DNA from: JAKPAM01 sp047601745
GTDB taxonomy: Bacteria; Pseudomonadota; Gammaproteobacteria; Burkholderiales; Burkholderiaceae_E
DNA length: 64,000 bases
Reading direction: 5' to 3'
Assembly: GCA_047601745.1 (NCBI GenBank)
Contig: JASGIS010000001.1
Location: forward strand, 3,534,001 to 3,598,000
Both the position numbers and the translations under genes were made by a program. Below are positions 33,851 to 42,303 of this stretch, in pieces. The notes under the pieces were generated by a model. The model had not been told where the DNA came from. It did not search any database and worked only from the letters and a program-made list of their open reading frames with translations. Numbering within the stretch: the stretch's first letter is position 1; every line of letters begins with the position of its first letter.

Positions 33851-36800
33851 ACGCTCCCGAATCCCCGCGCGCCGCGGCCGCCGCCGACCCGGGCGCCGCT
33901 CCCGTCTCCGCGGCCGTCGCGATCGCCGCGCCGCCCGCCGTCCCCGTCCGCCAGCTCGGCGGCAAGCCGCTCGAACGCAGCCGCCTCGCGCAGCGGCTGC
34001 GGCGGCTGGTCAAGGGCGAGGTGATGTTCGACGCCGCGTCGCGCGGCCGCTACGCGACCGACGCGTCGATCTACCAGGTCGAACCGATCGGCGTGCTGGT
34101 GCCGGCCGACGAGACCGACGCCGTCGCGGCGATCGACCTGGCGCGCGAACTGAAGGTGCCGATCCTGCCGCGCGGCGGCGGCACCAGCCAGTGCGGCCAG
34201 ACGGTCGGCGAGGCGCTGGTCATCGACAACAGCAAGCACCTGCGCCAGGTCATCGATTTCGACGCCGACGCGATGACCGTGCAGGTGCAGCCGGGCATCG
34301 TGCTCGATCACCTGAACGCCTGGCTCAAGCCGCACGGACTGTGGTTTCCGGTCGACGTGTCGACGGCCGCGCAGGCGACGATCGGCGGCATGGCGGGCAA
34401 CAACTCGTGCGGCTCGCGCTCGATCGCCTACGGCAACATGGTGCACAACGTGCTGGGCATCGACGCGATCCTGTCCGACGGCACGCAGGAGTTCTTCGGC
34501 CCGTTCGGCGCGCGCGCCGCGCGGCCGATGGGGTCGGCACGCACCGGTTCGCTGGTGTCGCGGCTGTTCGAGCTGGGCCACCACGAGCGCGCCGAGATCG
34601 AACGCGTGTGGCCGAAGGTGATGCGGCGCGTCGGCGGCTACAACCTCGACGTGTTCCACCCGCAGTCCGAACGCCCGTACACGGCAGACGGTACGGTCAA
34701 TCTCGCGCACCTGCTGGTCGGCTCCGAGGGCACGCTCGCGTATTTCCGCCGGCTGCATTTGAAGCTGTCGCGGCTGCCGGCGCACAAGGTGCTCGGCGTC
34801 GTCAACTTCGCGTCGTTCCACCGCGCGATGGACAGCGCGCAGCACATCGTGCGGCTGATGCCGTGCGCGGTCGAGCTGGTCGACCGCACGATGATCGATC
34901 TGGCGCGCGACAACCCGGTGTTCCGCGCGACGATCGAGACCGCGCTGGTCGATCCGCGCGCGGCCACGCCCGAAGCGATCCTGCTGGTCGAATTCGCCGG
35001 CGACGACCGCGATCTGCTGCTGCGGCAGTTGCACGACCTGACGGTGCTGATGGGTGATCTGGGGCTGCCCGACACCGTCGTCGAGATGCCGGATCCGAAG
35101 GCGCAGAAGCTGCTGTGGGACGTGCGCAAGGCGGGGCTCAACATCATGATGTCGGCGCGCGGCGACGGCAAGCCGGTCTCGTTCATCGAAGACTGCGCGG
35201 TGCCGCTCGAGCACCTGGCCGAGTACACCGCGCAGCTCACCGAGGTGTTCGCGCGGCACGGCACGCGCGGCACCTGGTACGCGCACGCGTCGGTCGGCAC
35301 CTTGCACGTGCGGCCGATCCTCGACATGCGGGTCGGCGGACCGAACGGCGGCGCCGCCAGGATGCGCGCGATCGCCGAGGAGGCCGGCGAACTGGTCCGC
35401 AAGTACCGCGGCGCGTTCTCCGGCGAGCACGGCGACGGCCTGGTCCGCAGCGAATGGGTCGAATGGCAGTACGGCCCGCGGATCACCAAAGCGTTCGAGA
35501 CCGTCAAGCAGTTGTTCGACCCGGCCGGATTGATGAACCCGGGCAAGATCGTCCACGCGACCCGGATGGACCAGGCCGAACTGTTCCGCTTCAAGCCCGA
35601 TTACCGCGTGCTGCCGCTGCGCACCGAACTCGACTGGTCGGCGTGGAACGTGCAGAACGACGCGACCACCGGCGAGACGACGCTGCCCGGTACCGGCGGC
35701 GACCCGACCGGCGGCTGGGCCAAGGCCGTCGAGATGTGCAACAACAACGGCCACTGCCGCAAGTTCGACGCCGACACGATGTGCCCGAGTTATCGCGTCA
35801 CGCGCGACGAGCAGCACCTGACGCGCGGCCGCGCCAACACGCTGCGGCTCGCGCTGTCGGGCCAGCTCGGGGAGGGCGCGCTGACCTCGCGGGCGATGGC
35901 CGACACGATGGACCTGTGCGTCGGCTGCAAGGGCTGCAAGCGCGACTGCCCGACCGGCATCGACATGGCGCGGATGAAGGTCGAGTTCCAGCATCATTAC
36001 CGCGCGCGGCACGGCGCGACGCTGCTGCAGCGGATGGTCGGCGAGCTGCCGCGCTACGCGGGCATGGCCGCGCGCGTCGCGCCGCTGCTGAACCTGCGCA
36101 ACCGCTCGAAGATCGTCGCGCGGCTGGTGCAGCGCGTCACCGGCATCGATGCCCGCCGCAGCCTGCCGGTCTGGCATCGGCGTCCGTTCCTGCGCGACAA
36201 GCGCCTGACGCGCGGGCTGCTGCGCGGCGGCATCGACGCCGGCGCACGGTTCGACGAGGCCGCGACCGCCGTGCCCACTGCCGCGCCCGCCGCCGCCGCG
36301 CCGGTCGGCGACGTCGTGTTGTGGGTCGACACGTTCAACAACCACTTCGAGCCCGAAGTGCTGCGCGCCGCGCTCAAGGTGTTGCGCGCGGCCGGTTATC
36401 GCGTCCATCACGCGCAGGCGGCCGGCGACGCTCGCCGGCCGCTGTGCTGCGGCCGCACGTACCTGGCCAGCGGCCGCATCGACCGAGCGCGCGCCGAGGC
36501 CGCGCGCACGCTGGACGCGCTGCTGCCCTACCTGCGGCGCGGCGCCGCGGTCGTCGGCCTGGAGCCGTCGTGCCTGCTGACGATGCGCGACGAGTTCCTG
36601 GTGCTCGGTGGGCAGCGCGACGGCGCGACGCCCGGCATCGCCGCCGCCGACGCGAGGCTGCTGGCCGACAACGCGCTGCTGTTCGAGGAGTTCCTGGTCC
36701 GCGAGAAGGCGGCCGGGCGCCTGACGCTACCGTTGGCCCCGCTGCACAAGCACAAGGTGCTGGTCCATGGTCACTGCCACCAGAAGGCGTTCGAGGCCTT

Positions 36801-37101
36801 CACGCCGGTGCAGACCGTGCTCAAGTGGATTCCCGAGGTCGATCTGCGAGTCGTCGAATCGAGCTGCTGCGGCATGGCCGGCGCGTTCGGCTTCGAGCGC
36901 AAGCACTTCGACGTGTCGACGAAGATGGCCGAGGCCTCGCTGCTGCCGGCCGTCCGCGAGGCCGGCGACGACGCGCTGATCGTCGCCGACGGCACGAGCT
37001 GCCGGCACCAGATCCTCGACGGCGCGCAGCGGCACGCGCTGCACGTCGCCCAGGTGCTGGCCGAATCGGTGTATCGGGCGTCGACCGAAGGCGGGCGGTA
37101 A
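33847..37101 (+). CDS. FAD-linked oxidase/4Fe-4S dehydrogenase (D-2-hydroxyacid type)
   Basis: A 1084-residue fusion of a GlcD-like flavoprotein with an iron-sulfur CCG-type unit, the layout of E. coli YdiJ and similar D-2-hydroxyacid dehydrogenases. FAD-binding elements are LPRGGGTSQCGQ and GNNSCGSRS. GEHGDGLVRSEW is the flavin-domain active-site segment. Cluster regions are CNNNGHCRKFDADTMCPSY and CVGCKGCKRDCP. Two cysteine-rich motifs follow (PLCCGRTYLA and SSCCGMAGAFG). It likely oxidises a D-2-hydroxy acid and passes electrons to the quinone pool. The acid is unknown. It is coupled to the GntR regulator. Confidence 0.88.
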   Translation: MNAPESPRAAAAADPGAAPVSAAVAIAAPPAVPVRQLGGKPLERSRLAQRLRRLVKGEVMFDAASRGRYATDASIYQVEPIGVLVPADETDAVAAIDLARELKVPILPRGGGTSQCGQTVGEALVIDNSKHLRQVIDFDADAMTVQVQPGIVLDHLNAWLKPHGLWFPVDVSTAAQATIGGMAGNNSCGSRSIAYGNMVHNVLGIDAILSDGTQEFFGPFGARAARPMGSARTGSLVSRLFELGHHERAEIERVWPKVMRRVGGYNLDVFHPQSERPYTADGTVNLAHLLVGSEGTLAYFRRLHLKLSRLPAHKVLGVVNFASFHRAMDSAQHIVRLMPCAVELVDRTMIDLARDNPVFRATIETALVDPRAATPEAILLVEFAGDDRDLLLRQLHDLTVLMGDLGLPDTVVEMPDPKAQKLLWDVRKAGLNIMMSARGDGKPVSFIEDCAVPLEHLAEYTAQLTEVFARHGTRGTWYAHASVGTLHVRPILDMRVGGPNGGAARMRAIAEEAGELVRKYRGAFSGEHGDGLVRSEWVEWQYGPRITKAFETVKQLFDPAGLMNPGKIVHATRMDQAELFRFKPDYRVLPLRTELDWSAWNVQNDATTGETTLPGTGGDPTGGWAKAVEMCNNNGHCRKFDADTMCPSYRVTRDEQHLTRGRANTLRLALSGQLGEGALTSRAMADTMDLCVGCKGCKRDCPTGIDMARMKVEFQHHYRARHGATLLQRMVGELPRYAGMAARVAPLLNLRNRSKIVARLVQRVTGIDARRSLPVWHRRPFLRDKRLTRGLLRGGIDAGARFDEAATAVPTAAPAAAAPVGDVVLWVDTFNNHFEPEVLRAALKVLRAAGYRVHHAQAAGDARRPLCCGRTYLASGRIDRARAEAARTLDALLPYLRRGAAVVGLEPSCLLTMRDEFLVLGGQRDGATPGIAAADARLLADNALLFEEFLVREKAAGRLTLPLAPLHKHKVLVHGHCHQKAFEAFTPVQTVLKWIPEVDLRVVESSCCGMAGAFGFERKHFDVSTKMAEASLLPAVREAGDDALIVADGTSCRHQILDGAQRHALHVAQVLAESVYRASTEGGR

Positions 37102-37102
37102 C

Positions 37103-37207
37103 GGCGAGGCGTTCTTCGTTATTCGCCGCGGCAAGCCCGTCGCCCGCCCGGTCGCCGCCGGCGAGGGGTCAGCGCTCATCGCCGCTCGTGCGCTGGCCGC
37201 TTGCTAA
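37103..37207 (+). pseudogene. Relic of a Phd/YefM-type antitoxin gene
   Basis: The frame here reads GEAFFVIRRGKPVARPVAAG, closely matching GEEFFVTRHGKPVARLVAAG in the intact antitoxin at 37258, and stops at 37207. There is no start codon or N-terminal half, and the first bases abut the dehydrogenase stop codon. It is best explained as the truncated remains of a second antitoxin copy. Confidence 0.7.
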
Positions 37208-37224
37208 CGGTCGAAAAGCTCGAC

Positions 37225-37246
37225 AAAATTAGCTAGCCATAATTTT
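37225..37246. promoter_or_regulatory. Operator dyad of the Phd/VapC module
   Basis: Arms AAAATTA (37225-37231) and TAATTTT (37240-37246) flank GCTAGCCA, itself containing GCTAGC. It lies 11 bases before the antitoxin ATG and is AT-rich, as expected for promoter plus autoregulatory site. Confidence 0.6.
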
Positions 37247-37257
37247 CCGGACTGGAT

Positions 37258-37509
37258 ATGAAGACGATTTCCGTTGCGGAGGCCAAGAACCGTCTGTCCG
37301 AGCTGATCGTCCTGGTCGAAGCCGGCGAGGAGTTTTTCGTCACCCGTCACGGCAAGCCCGTTGCCCGCCTGGTCGCCGCCGGCGAGGAGGTCGAGGCGAC
37401 TGACCGCCGTGCTCGCGTGGTCGATGCGATGCGTGGCCTGGCCAGGCTGCGGCGTGGTGTGACGCTGGATGGCGACCTGAAGTCCATCGCCCGCGAAGGG
37501 CTGGACTGA
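37258..37509 (+). CDS. Phd/YefM-family antitoxin
   Basis: An 83-residue antitoxin. The N-terminal MKTISVAEAKNRLSELIVLV and GEEFFVTRHGKPVARLV form the Phd/YefM DNA-binding fold. The remaining charged tail should wrap around the toxin. The last base of its TGA (37509) is the first base of the toxin ATG. A relic of a similar antitoxin lies just upstream (37103-37207). Confidence 0.9.
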   Translation: MKTISVAEAKNRLSELIVLVEAGEEFFVTRHGKPVARLVAAGEEVEATDRRARVVDAMRGLARLRRGVTLDGDLKSIAREGLD

Positions 37510-37916
37510 TGCCTTTCGTCCTGGATAACTCCGTCGTCAGTGGCTGGCTGCTCGAAAACCAGGCCAGCGACTACACTGATGCGGTGGCCGAACGCCTGCA
37601 GGAAGATCGCGCCATCGCTCCGGCCCTGCTGCGTCTGGAGTACGTCAACGTGCTGCGTACGGCCTGCAAGCGTCGCCGGCTGATCGCGCAGCAGGCGCAG
37701 GAAGCGATCGGGTACCTGGCCCGGCTGCCGATCGCCATCGACCGCGAAGCGCCCGATCCGGCCTTGCTGTTGTCGCTGGCCCTGCGCCATGACCTGAGCA
37801 GCTACGACGCGGTCTACCTCGAATTGGCCCTGCGCCGGCAATTGCCGATCGCCACCCGCGATGCCGCCCTCGCGGAAGCGGCTCGCGCGGCGGGCGTCGG
37901 AACTTTCGTGCCCTGA
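37509..37916 (+). CDS. vapC: PIN-domain toxin (VapC family)
   Basis: A 135-residue PIN-domain ribonuclease. Active-site acids are Asp6 (FVLDNS), Glu44 (RLEYVN), Asp100 (SSYDAVYLELA) and Asp118 (TRDAAL), the complete set. It shares one base with the antitoxin stop. Its last codons lie in an 18-base tandem duplication (37909-37944) of the end of the neighbouring binding-protein gene. The module may therefore have inserted at, or recombined with, that gene's 3' end. Confidence 0.9.
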   Translation: MPFVLDNSVVSGWLLENQASDYTDAVAERLQEDRAIAPALLRLEYVNVLRTACKRRRLIAQQAQEAIGYLARLPIAIDREAPDPALLLSLALRHDLSSYDAVYLELALRRQLPIATRDAALAEAARAAGVGTFVP

Positions 37917-37944
37917 ACTACTTCTCTGCCCTGAACTACTTCTT
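37909..37944. repeat. 18-bp tandem duplication at toxin/binding-protein junction
   Basis: TGCCCTGAACTACTTCTC and TGCCCTGAACTACTTCTT are adjacent. The first holds the toxin stop codon (37914-37916). The second holds the stop and final codons of the convergent binding-protein gene. Confidence 0.8.
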
Positions 37945-39186
37945 CACCAGCGGGCAGGCGCTCTTGGACAGCGGCATGAAGGCCTCTTCGGCCGGGATCG
38001 TGGCCTTCAGCTTGAAGTAGTCCCACGGACCCTTGGACTCCGAAGGCTTCTTGACCTCGAACAGGTACATGTCGTGCATCATCCGGCCGTCCTCGCGGAT
38101 CCGGCCGTTCTTCACGAACACGTCGTTGATCGGGTTGGCCTTCATCCACGCCATCACCGGCCCGGTCTCGTCGGTGCCGGTGGCCTGCACGGCCTTCAGG
38201 TAGTGCATCGTCGACGAATACGAGCCCACCTGCAGCATGTTGGGCATCTTCTTCATCTTGTCGAAGAAGCGCTTCGACCACTTGCGGGTCTCGTCGTTCA
38301 TGTCCCAGTAGAAGCCCTCGGTCAACTGCATGCCCTGCGTGACGTCCAGGCCCAGCGAATGGACGTCGTTGATGAACACCAGCAGGCCGGCCAGCTTCTG
38401 GCTCTTCGTGAGGCCGAACTCGTTGGCCGCCTTGATCGCATTGACCGTGTCGCCGCCGGCCGTCGCCAGACCGACGACCTTGGCCTTCGACGCCTGCGCC
38501 TGCAGCATGAACGACGAGAAGTCCGCGTTGTTCAGCGGGAAGCGCACGCTGCCCACGACCTTGGCGCCTTCGGCCTTGACCACGTCGCTGGTGTCCTTCT
38601 CGAGCGAATGGCCGAACGCGTAGTCGGCGGTGATGAAGAACCAGCTATCGCCGCCGGTGCGCGCGACGCCGCGGCCGATCACCGAGGCGAGCGCGTAGGT
38701 GTCCCAGGTCCAGAGCACGCTGACCGGCGAGCAGTTCTCGCTGATCAGGCGGCTGGTGCCGGGGCCGCTCATCAGGATGACCTTGTTCTTCTGCTTGGCG
38801 ACCTCGGCCGCCGCCAGCGCGGTGGCGGACGCGGCGACGTCGCCGATCATGTCGACCTTTTCAGCGTCGAACCACTCGCGCGCCTTCGCGGCCGCCAGGT
38901 CGGGCTTGTTCTGGTGATCGACGACCACCACCTCGATGGGCGCGCCGTTGACCTTGCCGCCGAAGTCTTCGACGGCCATCTGCACGGCGGTCACCGTGCC
39001 TTTGCCGGCGACGTCTTCGTAGAGACTGCTCATGTCCAGCAGCAGTCCCATCCGCACGACGCCGTCGGAGATCTTGGCGTTGCCCTGCGCGGCGGCCTGG
39101 GGCGCCGGAAAGGCCGCCGCCAGCGCCACGGCCAGCGCGGCGCACGAGGATTTGAGAGATCGGGGAAGGGCGGACAGGGAATGCAT
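37936..39186 (-). CDS. Leu/Ile/Val-type ABC transporter binding protein, orphan
   Basis: A 416-residue periplasmic type I binding protein (Peripla_BP_6). The signal peptide spans about residues 10-33 (SSCAALAVALAAAFPAPQAAA). The mature chain begins KISDGVVRMGLLLDMSSLYED and includes VVVDHQNKPDLAAAKAREWF and MSGPGTSRLISENCSPVSVLW. A C-terminal cysteine (SACPLVKK) may pair with one upstream. Ligands of this family range from branched amino acids to amides and aromatic acids. No livHMGF-type permease or ATPase genes are adjacent, so it works with a distant transporter or as an orphan sensor. Confidence 0.88.
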   Translation of the reverse strand: MHSLSALPRSLKSSCAALAVALAAAFPAPQAAAQGNAKISDGVVRMGLLLDMSSLYEDVAGKGTVTAVQMAVEDFGGKVNGAPIEVVVVDHQNKPDLAAAKAREWFDAEKVDMIGDVAASATALAAAEVAKQKNKVILMSGPGTSRLISENCSPVSVLWTWDTYALASVIGRGVARTGGDSWFFITADYAFGHSLEKDTSDVVKAEGAKVVGSVRFPLNNADFSSFMLQAQASKAKVVGLATAGGDTVNAIKAANEFGLTKSQKLAGLLVFINDVHSLGLDVTQGMQLTEGFYWDMNDETRKWSKRFFDKMKKMPNMLQVGSYSSTMHYLKAVQATGTDETGPVMAWMKANPINDVFVKNGRIREDGRMMHDMYLFEVKKPSESKGPWDYFKLKATIPAEEAFMPLSKSACPLVKK

Positions 39187-39318
39187 GGCTGATCTCGGGC
39201 TGAGCGGATGTCGGATGCTATGCACAGGCGGAACCGGGCACAACCCGGGTTCTCCCTGCGATCAGCGCCGCCGGGGCGACGCGCCTTCCGGTCGCCGCTT
39301 CTCAGGTAAGCTGCCCGG

Positions 39319-41160
39319 GTGTTCCGATTCTTCGAAACCCTGATCCAGGGCAGTCGCACGCCCGACGCCACGATCGCGTCGAGCGAGGGTCCTCCGAAAC
39401 GATTGCTGGCGTTCTACTGGCACTTCGTGCGCCAGACGCGCTGGCTGTACCTGGCGATGTTCGCCACCGGCCTGGGCGTCGCGTTGTCGGACATGCTGGT
39501 GCCGCTGTTCATCGGCCGGCTCGTCGGGCTGATGACCGCCGCCGACCCGCACGCGGTGCTCGCCGCCAGCCGGACGATGCTGATCGCGATGGCGGTCGCG
39601 CTGCTGATCGTGCGGCCCGGCATCCAGATGCTCGACAGCCTGGTGCGCAACAGCGCGGTCGCGCCGGGCGTCACCGCGCTGATCCGCTGGCAGAACCACT
39701 GGCACGTCGTGCGCCAGAGCTGGCCGTTCTTCCAGAACGATTTCGCCGGACGGATCGCCAACCGCGTGATGCAGACCGGCGTGTCGCTGCGCGAGAGCGT
39801 CGTCGCGTCGATCCGCGCGGTCTGGCACATCAGCGTCTACGGCATCAGCGCGCTGGCCCTGCTGGCCGCGATGGATTGGCGGCTGGCGATGCCGATCGTC
39901 GGCTGGATCACCGGCTACGGGCTGTTCCTGCGTTATTTCGTGCCGCGCATGCGCCGGCTCGGCAAGGCGGCGTCCGAGGCCCGCTCGATGCTGATGGGGC
40001 GGGTCGTCGACAGCTATACGAACATCCTCACCGTCAAGCTGTTCGCGCGTCCGCAGGACGAGGACCGCCACGTCGCCGAAGCCATCGACGGCACGCAGCA
40101 GGCGGTCGCGAACCACATGCGGCTGATCACGCTGTTCACGTCGACGTTGACGGCGATGAACGCGCTGCTGATCGTCGGCACCGCGCTGACGGGCCTCGCC
40201 TTGTGGTATCAGGGCGCGATCGAGGCGGCGGCGGTGGCCACCGCGATCCCGCTGACCTGGCAGATCTCGAACATGGCCGGCTGGGTGTCGTGGGAGGTGG
40301 CCGGCATCTTCGAGAACATCGGCGTCGTCCAGGAGGGCATGGAGACGATCGCGCAGCCGCACGCGCTGGTCGACCGGCCCGACGCGCGGCCGCTGATCGT
40401 CACGCACGGCCGCATCGAGTTCGAGCGCGTCGGCTTCGGCTACCAGCCTCAGCGGCCGATCTTCGACGAGCTGTCGCTGCGGGTCGAGTCGGGCGAGCGC
40501 GTCGGCATCGTCGGGCGATCGGGGGCGGGCAAGTCGACGCTGGTCAATCTGCTGCTGCGCTTCCACGACCTGCAGAGCGGCCGCATCCTGATCGACGGCC
40601 AGGACATCAGCGGCGTCACGCAGGAGAGCCTGCGCGCCGCGATCGGCGTCGTCACGCAGGACACGTCGCTGCTGCACCGCTCGATCGCCGAGAACATCCG
40701 CTATGGGCGGCCGTCGGCGACCGACGACGAGGTGCGCGCGGCCGCCAGTCAGGCGCATGCCGACGAGTTCATCGAACATCTGAGCGATTGGCAGGGGCGG
40801 CGCGGCTATGACGCGCAGGTCGGCGAGAGCGGCGTCAAGCTGTCGGGCGGCCAGCGGCAGCGGATCGCGCTGGCGCGCGTGCTGCTGAAGAACGCGCCGA
40901 TCCTGGTGCTCGACGAAGCGACGTCGGCGCTGGACAGCGAAGTCGAGGCGGTGATCCAGGAGCAGTTGCAGACGCTGATGGCCGGCAAGACCGTCATCGC
41001 GATCGCGCACCGGCTGTCGACGATCGCCAGCATGGACCGGCTGATCGTGATGGATCAGGGCCGGGTCGTCGAGCAGGGCACGCATGCGCAACTGCTGGCG
41101 CTGGACGGCCACTACGCGAGATTGTGGAACCGGCAATCGGGTGGTTTTCTCGATCATTGA
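39319..41160 (+). CDS. ABC exporter, fused permease and ATPase
   Basis: A 613-residue half-transporter of the multidrug/lipid exporter type, expected to work as a dimer. About six membrane helices fill residues 30-320, followed by an ATPase domain. Walker A is GRSGAGKST, the Q-loop VVTQDTSLLH, the signature LSGGQRQR, Walker B ILVLDEATSALD and the H-loop AIAHRLSTI. GTG start at 39319. The last 38 residues (from VMDQGRVVEQ) are duplicated as a decayed fragment at 43232-43345, on the far side of the PEP-CTERM region. The substrate is unknown. Confidence 0.92.
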   Translation: MFRFFETLIQGSRTPDATIASSEGPPKRLLAFYWHFVRQTRWLYLAMFATGLGVALSDMLVPLFIGRLVGLMTAADPHAVLAASRTMLIAMAVALLIVRPGIQMLDSLVRNSAVAPGVTALIRWQNHWHVVRQSWPFFQNDFAGRIANRVMQTGVSLRESVVASIRAVWHISVYGISALALLAAMDWRLAMPIVGWITGYGLFLRYFVPRMRRLGKAASEARSMLMGRVVDSYTNILTVKLFARPQDEDRHVAEAIDGTQQAVANHMRLITLFTSTLTAMNALLIVGTALTGLALWYQGAIEAAAVATAIPLTWQISNMAGWVSWEVAGIFENIGVVQEGMETIAQPHALVDRPDARPLIVTHGRIEFERVGFGYQPQRPIFDELSLRVESGERVGIVGRSGAGKSTLVNLLLRFHDLQSGRILIDGQDISGVTQESLRAAIGVVTQDTSLLHRSIAENIRYGRPSATDDEVRAAASQAHADEFIEHLSDWQGRRGYDAQVGESGVKLSGGQRQRIALARVLLKNAPILVLDEATSALDSEVEAVIQEQLQTLMAGKTVIAIAHRLSTIASMDRLIVMDQGRVVEQGTHAQLLALDGHYARLWNRQSGGFLDH

Positions 41161-41166
41161 TCGCCG
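41047..41166 (+). repeat. Direct repeat, copy 1 (end of ABC exporter gene)
   Basis: The 120 bases ending the exporter gene recur at 43232-43351 with no gaps and about 12 mismatches by hand alignment. Weaker similarity continues about 15 bases further. Confidence 0.85.
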
Positions 41167-41308
41167 GTCGCGTCGCCCGTGTCCTGGCCGTGCTTCGCCG
41201 CGCCGTGAAGGCCCGCGACCCGGCCTGTACGCGAATCAGGATTCGCTGATTTCGTCAATAAAGGTCACACAAACCAGCTCATACCCCGTTGACTGTCGCT
41301 TCCCTGTT

Positions 41309-41343
41309 GTCAGTCCACTTGACACTTCGGGGTCAAAGCTGAC
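41309..41343. promoter_or_regulatory. Nested dyad, candidate enhancer-binding-protein site
   Basis: Outer arms GTCAG (41309-41313) and CTGAC (41339-41343) enclose inner arms TTGAC (41319-41323) and GTCAA (41332-41336). The centre is about 110 bases upstream of the predicted sigma-54 transcription start, the usual place for an activator site. The gene-free stretch 41161-41481 contains this dyad, an AT-rich segment (41361-41395) and the promoter. Confidence 0.5.
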
Positions 41344-41410
41344 GGGCGTTCCGTCCCGTTGATGCAATAAATCAATATGAATCAACAGGTTAATGGTGTA
41401 CCCCTGGAAA

Positions 41411-41426
41411 TGGTATGGAAGTTGCT
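41411..41426 (+). promoter_or_regulatory. Sigma-54 promoter of the PEP-CTERM gene
   Basis: TGGTATGGAAGTTGCT matches TGGCACG-N4-TTGCW with two mismatches and exact GG-to-GC spacing. Transcription would start near 41437. Sigma-54 control by PrsR-type activators is known for many PEP-CTERM genes. Confidence 0.65.
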
Positions 41427-41481
41427 GTCAGGTACCAGAGCCATCGCTGGGCATAGGGTGGCCAAATCTAGGAGAATCAAA

Positions 41482-42216
41482 TTGAAATTCGTTAAAAAGC
41501 TTTCCGCCGCCGCGCTGGCGACCTCGGCTTTGCTCGCTTTGCCGCTGGCGAGCCAGGCTGCCCCCGTCGAACTGGTGACCAACGGAGGTTTCGAGATCAC
41601 GAACCCCGGCGCTGACCTCGAGTTCGACTATGCGACCATCGCGAGCGGGTGGACGTCGAGTGGCTACAACTTCATCTTCTCGGGCCCGTCGGCGACGGCT
41701 GATGGCTCGGGTGGTCCGGTGTCGTTGTGGGCGGCGGCCACCAGCCCGGTCGGCGGCAATTTCGTCGCCGCCGACGGCGCCTACCAGACCGCGCCCATCC
41801 AGCAGACGATCTCGGGTCTGACGCCCGGTTCGCAGTACGTCGTCTCGTTCTGGTACGGCTATGCCCAGCAGGCAGGTTACGACGGCGACACCATCCAGAA
41901 CTGGACGGTCAGCCTCGGCAGCGAGTCGCAGACGCTGGCCAACTACTCGCTGCCCGAGCACACGTTCTCCGGCTGGCAACAGGCTAACCTGACCTTCACC
42001 GCGCAGAACAGCACCGAAGTGCTGTCCTTCCTGGCCTGGGGCAACCTGCCGGTTCCGCCGTTCGCGCTGCTGGACGGTGTCAGCATGACCGAAGCCACCG
42101 TGCCGGAACCCGAGAGCCTCGCTCTCGTCAGCCTGGCTCTGGTGGGTATGTTCGGCGCGGCTCGCGTTCGCCGCTCGCGCCAGTCGGGCTCGGCGGACAA
42201 AGCTTCGCAAGCCTGA
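41482..42216 (+). CDS. PEP-CTERM sorting-domain exported protein
   Basis: A 244-residue secreted protein. It has a signal peptide (KKLSAAALATSALLALPLASQA), an ELVTNGGFE-type beta-sandwich domain and a C-terminal sorting signal: VPEPESLAL, a hydrophobic helix and RVRRSRQ. Exosortase recognises such tails and anchors or releases the protein in biofilm or exopolysaccharide settings. No exosortase gene is in this window. The start is TTG at 41482, with GGAG seven bases upstream and the expected KFVKKL N-terminus. An ATG at 41377 lies upstream of the predicted promoter. A 12-residue tail after the basic cluster is longer than usual. CCC/ACC codons are commoner than in neighbours. Confidence 0.85.
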   Translation: MKFVKKLSAAALATSALLALPLASQAAPVELVTNGGFEITNPGADLEFDYATIASGWTSSGYNFIFSGPSATADGSGGPVSLWAAATSPVGGNFVAADGAYQTAPIQQTISGLTPGSQYVVSFWYGYAQQAGYDGDTIQNWTVSLGSESQTLANYSLPEHTFSGWQQANLTFTAQNSTEVLSFLAWGNLPVPPFALLDGVSMTEATVPEPESLALVSLALVGMFGAARVRRSRQSGSADKASQA

Positions 42217-42303
42217 TAGATGTAGTGGTAAGGGGCCGGGCAGGCGCTCGCCTGGCCGGCCCTGGTCACGAATGCGGCGTATCGCATAAGAACTGGTTTT
42301 TCC

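Noticed and set aside
41377..41481. ATG at 41377 as start of the PEP-CTERM protein
   Set aside because: It would precede the predicted sigma-54 promoter at 41411-41426 and put 35 residues ahead of the signal peptide. TTG at 41482 has a ribosome-binding site.
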